Shown here piece by piece: positions 1 to 6,948 of a stretch of 64,000 nt of DNA. A program made the translations under genes and the position numbers. The DNA comes from Balneolaceae bacterium UBA7797 (lineage in GTDB: Bacteria > Bacteroidota > Rhodothermia > Balneolales > Balneolaceae). Location of the stretch: positions 1-64,000 of the forward strand of contig DLCN01000024.1 in assembly GCA_002480645.1 (NCBI GenBank), read 5' to 3'. Position 1 is the stretch's first letter. The number at the start of each line of letters is the position of its first letter. The notes below the pieces were generated by a model. It had not been told where the DNA came from, made no database searches, and was given only the letters and a program-made list of their open reading frames with translations.

Positions 1-121
1 TACTTCATTGTGATCGGCTTTTTTTATTTCCCGCCCACTTACTGAAAATTTTTATCAATAGGTTTAGTCTGTTCGGTTTTTTAAGTTCTGCCATCTTTAA
101 CCAACCTAACCTTACACACTC

Positions 122-1540
122 ATGTCGCAATCTAACCAACAGAATAATCTATATATAGCTCTCATTACCATTGTAGCTACGCTTGGCGGACTCCTATTCG
201 GGTTCGATAGCGGGGTGATAAACGGTACCGTAGACGGACTTCAGGTAGCTTTTAACTCTGATAGTGTAGGTACCGGATTCAACGTGGCCTCAATGCTATT
301 GGGTTGCGCGGTCGGAGCTTTCTTTGCCGGTCGTCTGGCTGATCAATTCGGGCGCCGGACACTATTGATCGTAGCTGCACTTTTCTTCATTATTTCTGCA
401 TGGGGATCGGGTATCGCAAATACATCCTCATTTTTCGTAGTATTTCGTGTAATAGGAGGACTTGCTGTAGGTGCTGCCAGCGTTATGTCGCCGGCTTACA
501 TCAGTGAGATTGCCCCGGCTCATTTAAGAGGACGGCTCTCAAGTATTCAACAAGTGGCCATTATTACCGGCTTATTCCTTGCATTTGTAAGTAATTATAT
601 TGTGGCAAATGCAGCGGGTTCTGCATTATCAGAATTTTGGTTAGGCTATCAGGCTTGGCGCTGGATGTTCTGGATCGAACTTATCCCTGCAGGTATTTTC
701 TTTATTTCTCTACTTTTCATTCCGGAAAGCCCTCGTTTCTTTGCAGTAAAAAATCAGCCTGATAAAGCACTGGATGTGCTTAGCCTGCTATTTGGTAAAG
801 AATCTGCTGAAAAGAAAATGGTTGAGATCAATGCTTCTCTGGGCTCACACACAAAGCCAAAATTCTCTGACCTGCTCAACAAAGTTACCGGAAAAGTTCA
901 CCCCATTGTTTGGGTTGGAATTGGTCTGGCCGTTTTCCAGCAATTGGTGGGTATAAACGTGGTATTCTATTATGGCGCAGTTCTATGGCAATCAGTCGGG
1001 TACTCTGAAGCCGATTCTTTATTGATCAATGTGATCTCAGGAGCTGTAAGTATAGCTGCGGTGTTGATCTCCATGGTTTTGATCGACAAACTTGGCCGGA
1101 AGCCACTTCTTCTTTGGGGCTCTGTCGGGATGGCCATCACCTTAGCTATCGTATCTATCGCCTTCTCTACTGGCTCGCTGGATGCAAATAACAACCTGCA
1201 ACTCTCTGAAAATATGGGAATCGTTGCACTCATAGCTGCCAATGCCTATGTAATGTTCTTTAACGGATCCTGGGGACCTGTAATGTGGGTTCTATTAGGC
1301 GAGATGTTCCCGAATCAACAGCGAGGTTCCGGTCTTGCAGTAAGCGGGCTCTCCCAATGGTTTGCTAATTTTGGAATCACCATGACCTTCCCGATCATGC
1401 TTTCTTCTATCGGCTTAACCGGTGCCTACGGTATTTATGCGTTCTTTGCCGCACTGTCTGTTCTCTTTGTGATCAAAATGGTGAAAGAGACGAAAGGCCT
1501 TGAACTTGAAGATATGAATAAGCTCTGGGGAATTGATTGA
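122..1540 (+). CDS. MFS sugar porter (sugar:H+ symporter family)
   Basis: A 472-residue inner-membrane transporter of the sugar porter branch of the major facilitator superfamily, expected to import a hexose or related sugar with protons. Family signatures are visible: an N-terminal helix ending in GGLLFGFDSGVINGT (about residues 21-35), GRLADQFGRRTL in the first cytoplasmic loop, PESPRFF after helix 6 and the mirrored DKLGRKPLLL loop in the second half. Twelve helices are expected. Start is the ATG at 122; the 121 bases before it hold no other gene. It converges on the fructokinase gene, with a shared hairpin between them. Its paralogue at 2484-3854 lies in the fructan operon, so a fructose or sucrose-derived substrate is plausible but is inference. 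Confidence 0.9.
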   Translation: MSQSNQQNNLYIALITIVATLGGLLFGFDSGVINGTVDGLQVAFNSDSVGTGFNVASMLLGCAVGAFFAGRLADQFGRRTLLIVAALFFIISAWGSGIANTSSFFVVFRVIGGLAVGAASVMSPAYISEIAPAHLRGRLSSIQQVAIITGLFLAFVSNYIVANAAGSALSEFWLGYQAWRWMFWIELIPAGIFFISLLFIPESPRFFAVKNQPDKALDVLSLLFGKESAEKKMVEINASLGSHTKPKFSDLLNKVTGKVHPIVWVGIGLAVFQQLVGINVVFYYGAVLWQSVGYSEADSLLINVISGAVSIAAVLISMVLIDKLGRKPLLLWGSVGMAITLAIVSIAFSTGSLDANNNLQLSENMGIVALIAANAYVMFFNGSWGPVMWVLLGEMFPNQQRGSGLAVSGLSQWFANFGITMTFPIMLSSIGLTGAYGIYAFFAALSVLFVIKMVKETKGLELEDMNKLWGID

Positions 1541-1560
1541 TACCAACTTTGTATGATAAG

Positions 1561-1592
1561 ATCCCGGTTAGTGTACTGACCGGGATTTTTTT
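1561..1592 (+). terminator. Rho-independent terminator between convergent genes
   Basis: Perfect 8-bp stem ATCCCGGT / ACCGGGAT with a 10-base loop followed by seven T residues on the + strand, 20 bases after the sugar porter stop. The T run touches the stop codon of the convergent fructokinase gene. Confidence 0.85.
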
Positions 1593-2487
1593 ATGCTTGT
1601 TTTACGGCTATAAAAGCTGATATTTCATCAAAAGTTAAGGCTGGGGTTGCACCGTCCTTACCCGCTACAAATGCTCCCATCGCATTCGCAAATGTGAGGG
1701 TTTCTTCGGAAGAATATTCGTTGAGCAGACTAAAAATAGCACCTGATAGAAAAGCATCCCCTGCCCCCACCGTATCCTGAACATCGACTGAAAATCTGCC
1801 TTTTACGGTAAACTCTCCGTCTTTGTATAATGCAGATCCATCTTCACCCATCGTGTAGAGTATAGCTTCCAGATCAAACTCTTTGGCCAGTCTTTTGATG
1901 GAAGTTTCATAATGGTGTTCCCATCCCATCCAATGTTCAATTTCCTCCAGCTCATCATCATTCAATTTGGCAATATCACCTAATGTTAGCAGGTCAAGGA
2001 TCAGATCTTTGGTATAGAATGATTTTCTGAAATTTACATCCACGATCACTTTAGCAGAGCCTTTGTGATCTGTGATGAGTGACCGTATGCTATCGGCACT
2101 TTGCTTTTCACGCCATGCAAGACTTCCAACTACGATATAATCAACGTCTTTCACAGCTTGTACAGCTTCATCAGGTGCCAGAATATGATCCCAGGCAGAA
2201 TCTTTCTGAAATTCGTAGGCAGGAATTCCCCGATCATTAACCTTTACCTCAACCAATCCGGTTGGATAAGAATTATGTTGAACCAGAGAGATATCAGCAC
2301 CCAGCCGGGTTAGATGATTGAGTGCCAGATTCCCCAATTGATCATCTCCTACCGCGCTAATGATCGAGCTCTTAACACCAAGATTATTCAAATTTACCGC
2401 TACATTCATAGGAGCCCCGCCTAAAAAGATCCCTTTAGGAAGTGCGTCCCATAAAATTTCTCCGATACAAACTACTTTTCCATTCAT
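1591..2487 (-). CDS. PfkB-family carbohydrate kinase, probable fructokinase
   Basis: A 298-residue cytoplasmic ribokinase/PfkB-family kinase, predicted to phosphorylate fructose to fructose 6-phosphate with ATP. The N-terminal substrate-binding motif GGAPMNVA (residues 23-30) and the C-terminal anion-hole and catalytic-base signature DTVGAGDAF (238-246, base Asp244) are intact, and the length is normal. Its ATG overlaps the stop of the upstream transporter gene by four bases (ATGA), so the two are translationally coupled. Operon order GH32 hydrolase, sugar porter, kinase gives the sugar specificity: fructose released from sucrose or fructan. The family alone would also allow other sugars. Names used for similar enzymes include scrK/cscK; I do not assign one. 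Confidence 0.85.
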   Translation of the reverse strand: MNGKVVCIGEILWDALPKGIFLGGAPMNVAVNLNNLGVKSSIISAVGDDQLGNLALNHLTRLGADISLVQHNSYPTGLVEVKVNDRGIPAYEFQKDSAWDHILAPDEAVQAVKDVDYIVVGSLAWREKQSADSIRSLITDHKGSAKVIVDVNFRKSFYTKDLILDLLTLGDIAKLNDDELEEIEHWMGWEHHYETSIKRLAKEFDLEAILYTMGEDGSALYKDGEFTVKGRFSVDVQDTVGAGDAFLSGAIFSLLNEYSSEETLTFANAMGAFVAGKDGATPALTFDEISAFIAVKQA

Positions 2488-3854
2488 ACTTCCGAATCCA
2501 ACATTTTCTTCGCTTCCTCTTTTGATCCGGTTAACTCCAGGGCCAGCTCTTCGAGTGAACGCCCTTTCGTTTCAGGCATCATTTTAATGGTGAATAGCAA
2601 TTGTAGAACCATCATAAATGAGAAAAACGCAAATAGTGGCGCGGGGTTATCCCCTAGTATATCCATAAAAAACAAAGTAAAAAGTGTGATCAAAGCCGCA
2701 AAGACCCAATGAACTCCGGTGCCAAAGGCCTGTCCGGCTGCGCGAACATGATTAGGAAAGATCTCTGATATAAATACCCAGATGATCGCCCCTTGTCCAA
2801 CCGCATGCGAGGCAATGAAACCAAATAAGAAAATCACCACAATGGTACCACCTGCGCCTGTGTAAAAGGCCCACGAGACTACCGCAAGCGTTACTATATA
2901 TCCAACCGAACCAATAAGCATTAAAGTTTTTCTCCCCGCTCTGTCGATGAGTACAATACCCAACATGGTAAAAACAAGATTCACCACCCCGATTCCCACA
3001 GAAGATAACAGCGCAGTACTGGAAGCTAATCCTGCCGATTCAAAGATCCGGGGAGCATAATAGATCACAAAGTTGATCCCTGATAACTGATTAAAGAATG
3101 CCACCAGAAAAGCAAGAATAATGGGAAAGTTATACTTACCTGAAAAGAAACCATTACCGGAATCGATCTTCTCTGTGGTATTGATCAACCTTAATTCTTC
3201 TTCAGCATCCTGATTAGGATCCAGCGCTTTTATCAATTCAAGTGCAGTTTCCTGATCATTTCTGTGCAATACCAACCAACGCGGGCTATTCGGGATCCTG
3301 AAAACAAGTATCAGATAAATAAATGCCGGGAAAGCTTCGATACCGATCATCCATCTCCAGGCATTATCGCCTAGTTCGCTACCTACCAGCCAGTTAGAAA
3401 TAAACGCAACCAAGATCCCCAAAACGATCATGAACTGATAAAGGATCACCAAACGACCACGACGAGATGCAGGGGCGATCTCAGAAATATAAGTAGGTGC
3501 TGCTACGGATGATGCGCCAACTCCCAGTCCGCCAATAAACCGGAAAAATGAAAAACTAAACGGTTCAGGAGCCAGGGCCGAACCAACCGCAGAGATAAAA
3601 TACAGCACGCCTATGGCGATCAGTGTATTCTTACGACCATAACGATCGCAGGGAATACCACCAAATAAAGCCCCTATCACTGTTCCCCACAAGGCCATCG
3701 ACATAATAAAAGTGCCATGGAACAGAGCACTGGTTTGCCACAACTGTTGAATTGGTTTATCTGCCCCGGAAATTACTGCCGTGTCGAACCCGAACAGGAA
3801 ACCGGCCAAAGCCGCCACTATGGAGGCAAATACTAACGATCGTTTATTATTCAT
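2484..3854 (-). CDS. MFS sugar porter of the fructan/sucrose operon
   Basis: A 456-residue sugar porter of the major facilitator superfamily in the inner membrane. Visible signatures are GFLFGFDTAVISGAD near the N terminus, DRYGRKNTLIAIG in the first loop, PNSPRWLV after helix 6, DRAGRKTLMLIG in the second half and PETKGRSLEELA at the C terminus. It starts 22 bases after the GH32 stop and overlaps the kinase start by four bases, so it is the middle gene of a three-gene operon. It is predicted to take up the fructose or short fructoside produced by the secreted GH32 enzyme. It is a paralogue of the transporter at 122-1540, sharing the same motifs with clearly different sequence. Confidence 0.9.
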   Translation of the reverse strand: MNNKRSLVFASIVAALAGFLFGFDTAVISGADKPIQQLWQTSALFHGTFIMSMALWGTVIGALFGGIPCDRYGRKNTLIAIGVLYFISAVGSALAPEPFSFSFFRFIGGLGVGASSVAAPTYISEIAPASRRGRLVILYQFMIVLGILVAFISNWLVGSELGDNAWRWMIGIEAFPAFIYLILVFRIPNSPRWLVLHRNDQETALELIKALDPNQDAEEELRLINTTEKIDSGNGFFSGKYNFPIILAFLVAFFNQLSGINFVIYYAPRIFESAGLASSTALLSSVGIGVVNLVFTMLGIVLIDRAGRKTLMLIGSVGYIVTLAVVSWAFYTGAGGTIVVIFLFGFIASHAVGQGAIIWVFISEIFPNHVRAAGQAFGTGVHWVFAALITLFTLFFMDILGDNPAPLFAFFSFMMVLQLLFTIKMMPETKGRSLEELALELTGSKEEAKKMLDSEV

Positions 3855-3876
3855 TGATTATTCCTTGTTTATTGTA

Positions 3877-5403
3877 CTACCAAATAGACGCTAAATTCCA
3901 TACTTCCAGCCTCGTAACCATACTTTCGCCACCTTTACTGAAAATTGAAAGATCAAAGGGTTTTGCTTCCGGAAACACTCGCTCTGTGATCGAAATTCGC
4001 CCTTCATTCGCAAAGATCTCGATAGATGATGCATCAATAAATAGATGAAGCTTAAGCGATCCGTTTTCCGGGATAACCGATACGCTATGACGCTTACTGA
4101 ACTTCTCATTGAAATCAGTTTCTCCCGAGTCGGACCGGTCGAACTGCAACTCTTTGGTCGCTGAAAGATAGGTTATCTGAATCTCCTCGCCGGAACTATT
4201 TTTGAAGGTCAGACCTGTTTCTGTGGCTTCATTAACATCAAGTTCAATGATCATTTCGAATGACAGACTTTGTCTCCATTCGTCCGGTTTCCAGCGGTCA
4301 TTCTTACTAATTGTAAATGGAGAGAATACCCGGTGAGCACTCCTCAATTTCCTAAGCTCTTTAATGGGCTGCTGAGTTAAATAAATGCCATCAGCATACT
4401 GTTTTAGTCCAACCTCCCGGGGAATGGTCATCGAGCTTCTCCAGGGTGAGGTCGGGATATCCTGCGCATAATCCCAGTTATTCATCCATGCCATCCAAAT
4501 ATGGTTTCCATCATCCGTTGTTACATTCTCAAACGAATGTACTGCATAAAAATCAGGACCATGATCCGCCCAGAGTGTTCTTCCTGCCGAAGTTGGATCC
4601 TGCACAAAAGTGATTCCGTCAAAATCACCAACAAAATACTGACTGCCTGAACCTCCTGCCGGCCCTCCCGGATTCAGATCAACTTGTAAGACCCATTTTG
4701 TCTCGTCGGTTCCATCCACAGGGACTTCAAAAAGCAGCGGACATTCCCAGATTCCGCCAACAGCGCCTGAAGGTCCGAATTCACTAAGCTTATTCCAGTT
4801 CTTCAGATCATCAGATCCATAAAAAGCGACTTTAAACTCCAATGGGATGGCCAGCACCATGATCCACTGCTCGCTTTCTTCATGCCATATCACTTTCGGG
4901 TCTCTGAAATCAGCCATTTGTTCATCCAATACCGGGTTACCTTCGTACTTCTTCCATGTTCTGCCTTTATCCAGACTATAGGCCAATCGCTGATCCTGCC
5001 TTTTCTGATCAGTATGATGACCGGTATAGATAGCTACCATGGGCGGATTATCGATCGTCCCAAATCCTGTGGTATTCTGGTGATCTACAACGGCACTTCC
5101 CGAAAAGATCATCACATTATTCTCTTCGTACAAAGCAACTGGCAAGTGTTCCCAGTGCACCAGATCCGTACTCACAGCATGCCCCCAACTCATATGACCC
5201 CATTTATCACCAAATGGATTGTACTGGTAAAATAAATGATACTCACCATCATAATAGACCATACCGTTGGGATCATTCATCCAGTTAATGGCCGGAGAAA
5301 AATGGAACTGCGGACGATATTGCTCTTTGTAAGTAGCATCCTGAGCGACCAGACAAGTAGAAATTCCAAACAGTATTAGAAGAAGAGCAGTTTTTTTAAT
5401 CAT
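3877..5403 (-). CDS. GH32 glycoside hydrolase (levanase/invertase/fructanase type)
   Basis: A 508-residue exported enzyme that hydrolyses beta-D-fructofuranosides such as sucrose, levan or inulin. A Sec signal peptide covers about residues 1-21. The three GH32 catalytic motifs are intact: WMNDPNG with nucleophile Asp44, FRDP with Asp168 stabilising the transition state, and WECP with acid/base Glu220. The C-terminal beta-sandwich carries the usual ASSIEIFANEG segment. The length fits a two-domain GH32. It is the first gene of an operon with a sugar porter and a fructokinase, which supports breakdown outside the inner membrane, uptake and phosphorylation. Whether the true substrate is sucrose or a fructan cannot be told from sequence. 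Confidence 0.93.
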   Translation of the reverse strand: MIKKTALLLILFGISTCLVAQDATYKEQYRPQFHFSPAINWMNDPNGMVYYDGEYHLFYQYNPFGDKWGHMSWGHAVSTDLVHWEHLPVALYEENNVMIFSGSAVVDHQNTTGFGTIDNPPMVAIYTGHHTDQKRQDQRLAYSLDKGRTWKKYEGNPVLDEQMADFRDPKVIWHEESEQWIMVLAIPLEFKVAFYGSDDLKNWNKLSEFGPSGAVGGIWECPLLFEVPVDGTDETKWVLQVDLNPGGPAGGSGSQYFVGDFDGITFVQDPTSAGRTLWADHGPDFYAVHSFENVTTDDGNHIWMAWMNNWDYAQDIPTSPWRSSMTIPREVGLKQYADGIYLTQQPIKELRKLRSAHRVFSPFTISKNDRWKPDEWRQSLSFEMIIELDVNEATETGLTFKNSSGEEIQITYLSATKELQFDRSDSGETDFNEKFSKRHSVSVIPENGSLKLHLFIDASSIEIFANEGRISITERVFPEAKPFDLSIFSKGGESMVTRLEVWNLASIW

Positions 5404-5411
5404 TTTATCCG

Positions 5412-5471
5412 AATTGTGACTCCGTGAAAGAGTAAAAAATCATTCGGCACTTTACAATTGTGATTTTTTAC
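5412..5471 (-). promoter_or_regulatory. Leader inverted repeat upstream of the GH32 operon
   Basis: A perfect 11-base inverted repeat, GTAAAAAATCA at 5432-5442 and TGATTTTTTAC at 5461-5471, separated by 18 bases, lies just upstream of the GH32 start at 5403. The octamer AATTGTGA occurs twice in the same orientation (5412-5419 and 5456-5463). The region could be the operator of a sugar-responsive repressor or an mRNA leader hairpin. No matching regulator gene is next to it other than the TetR gene, which has its own distinct palindrome. Confidence 0.5.
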
Positions 5472-5521
5472 GGTTTTGTCTGCACCGGATCCTTTGATGT
5501 TATCTGACTGGCGCTTACCTT

Positions 5522-5539
5522 AGTAAGTGATTACTCACT
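5522..5539 (+). promoter_or_regulatory. TetR-type operator O1 before the tetR start
   Basis: AGTAAGTGATTACTCACT, a near-perfect palindrome that ends four bases before the ATG of the TetR gene. Its position overlaps where a ribosome-binding site or promoter would be, which fits autoregulation. It differs at one base from O2 (6081-6098). Confidence 0.75.
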
Positions 5540-5543
5540 TTTT

Positions 5544-6065
5544 ATGACAGAAAAACAACAAAACATATTACAAGCTGCTGGAGAGCTCTTCGCTACTGAA
5601 GGTTATTATGCTACAGCTACCAGTAAGGTCGCGAAAAAAGCGGGGGTCTCAGAAGGCCTGATCTTTAAGCACTTCGGAAACAAGGCCGGCTTACTCGATG
5701 CCATTTTACAAGATGGTGAGAAACGAATAAAATTAGCCTATGCTTTTGTGATCATGCAAACGGATCCAAAAGAAGTATTGCGCAAAACCATTGAACTTCC
5801 ATTTAGTATAAGTGCTGAAGAATATGAGTTTTGGAAATTACAATATAAGCTGAAATGGGAATTGAAAGAGCAGCCCCAAGATAAGATGCAGCCCTTATAC
5901 TTCAGTTTGGAAGAAGCTTTTAGTCAGCTGGGATATGAAGATCCTGCCACTGAAGCGGACTTTTTGATTCAGCTGATCGAAGGATTCGGAGCGGCGCTTC
6001 TTAAAGGTCAGTTTGCTGATCCGGATAAAATTAAGGCACTTACATTAAAGAAATACGGGCTCTGA
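5544..6065 (+). CDS. TetR/AcrR family transcriptional regulator
   Basis: A 173-residue one-component repressor. The N-terminal TetR helix-turn-helix is clear (about residues 6-52): ILQAAGELFATEGYYATATS, then VAKKAGVSEGLIFKHFGNKAGLL. The rest is a helical ligand-binding domain of unknown ligand. The start ATG lies four bases after a palindromic operator, and the next gene, a short-chain dehydrogenase, has the same palindrome before its start. The regulator very likely represses itself and the dehydrogenase. A third operator copy lies inside the convergent GH3 gene. No canonical Shine-Dalgarno sequence is visible. Confidence 0.92.
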   Translation: MTEKQQNILQAAGELFATEGYYATATSKVAKKAGVSEGLIFKHFGNKAGLLDAILQDGEKRIKLAYAFVIMQTDPKEVLRKTIELPFSISAEEYEFWKLQYKLKWELKEQPQDKMQPLYFSLEEAFSQLGYEDPATEADFLIQLIEGFGAALLKGQFADPDKIKALTLKKYGL

Positions 6066-6080
6066 TAATTTTTAACTCAT

Positions 6081-6098
6081 AGTGAGTGATTACTCACT
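6081..6098 (+). promoter_or_regulatory. TetR-type operator O2 before the SDR start
   Basis: AGTGAGTGATTACTCACT, with perfect seven-base arms AGTGAGT / ACTCACT around GATT, in the 48-base gap between the TetR stop and the dehydrogenase ATG. It matches O1 at 17 of 18 positions and O3 (7265-7282) at 17 of 18. Confidence 0.8.
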
Positions 6099-6113
6099 TT
6101 ATAATCTTTTATT

Positions 6114-6899
6114 ATGAATACTAAAACAGCACTTATTACCGGAGCATCATCCGGAATCGGCAAAGAATTAGCTAAGATCCATGCTTCAAATGGTGGAGAC
6201 CTGGTGATTGTTGCCCGTTCCGAAGATAAACTACAAGCTCTGTCAGAAGAGCTTAAATCTGCCTATAACATTTCAGTGCATATTATTGTTAAGGATCTGA
6301 CATTGCCTGAGGCTCCGAAAGAAATCTATGATGAAGTTTCGTCTGCCGGAATAGTTATCGAATACCTGATCAATAATGCGGGTTTTGGAGGAGTAGGATA
6401 CTTTTACGAACGAAACTGGGAAGATGATCTGGCAATGATCTATTTGAATATAATCGCCCTAACTGCACTTACCCGGTACTTTCTACCGGATATGATTGAA
6501 CGAAACTCCGGCAGAATTCTAAATGTATCCTCAACAGCAGCACTTATTCCCGGTCCTTTACAGGCTGTTTATTATGCCACCAAGGCATTTGTTACTTCGT
6601 TTAGTAATGCATTGGCTCAGGAACTATCCCAAACGGATATCACTGTGACCTCACTGATGCCGGGAGCTACTGAAACAGAATTTGGAAGAACATCAGGCAT
6701 GGATAAAACCAGTCTATTCAGCGATCCGTACAGTGCTGATGTTGTTGCGAAAGACGGATATCAGGCAATGCTGAAAGGAGAACTGAATTGCATTACCGGA
6801 GTATCTTTTTCACAAAAAATATCGCTGAAACTTGCTCCTCTGCTTCCAACAAAATTACTGCTTAAACAGATCTTTGAGATGCAAAAGCCAAAAGATTAG
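6114..6899 (+). CDS. Short-chain dehydrogenase/reductase (SDR)
   Basis: A 261-residue classical SDR oxidoreductase, cytoplasmic, using NAD(P)H on an unknown carbonyl or alcohol substrate. The cofactor glycine motif TGASSGIG (residues 9-16), NNAG (87-90), catalytic Ser140 and the YxxxK pair Tyr153/Lys157 are all present. It belongs to the DltE-like group with an extended C-terminal tail. It lies 48 bases after the TetR gene and shares its operator, so induction by the TetR ligand, possibly the dehydrogenase substrate or a toxic compound, is likely. It converges on the GH3 gene with only 49 bases between the stops. Confidence 0.9.
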   Translation: MNTKTALITGASSGIGKELAKIHASNGGDLVIVARSEDKLQALSEELKSAYNISVHIIVKDLTLPEAPKEIYDEVSSAGIVIEYLINNAGFGGVGYFYERNWEDDLAMIYLNIIALTALTRYFLPDMIERNSGRILNVSSTAALIPGPLQAVYYATKAFVTSFSNALAQELSQTDITVTSLMPGATETEFGRTSGMDKTSLFSDPYSADVVAKDGYQAMLKGELNCITGVSFSQKISLKLAPLLPTKLLLKQIFEMQKPKD

Positions 6900-6948
6900 T
6901 ATACCCGATACAAACTGAGTAACGTTTTTTCCTCACGCCAACTCCGGA

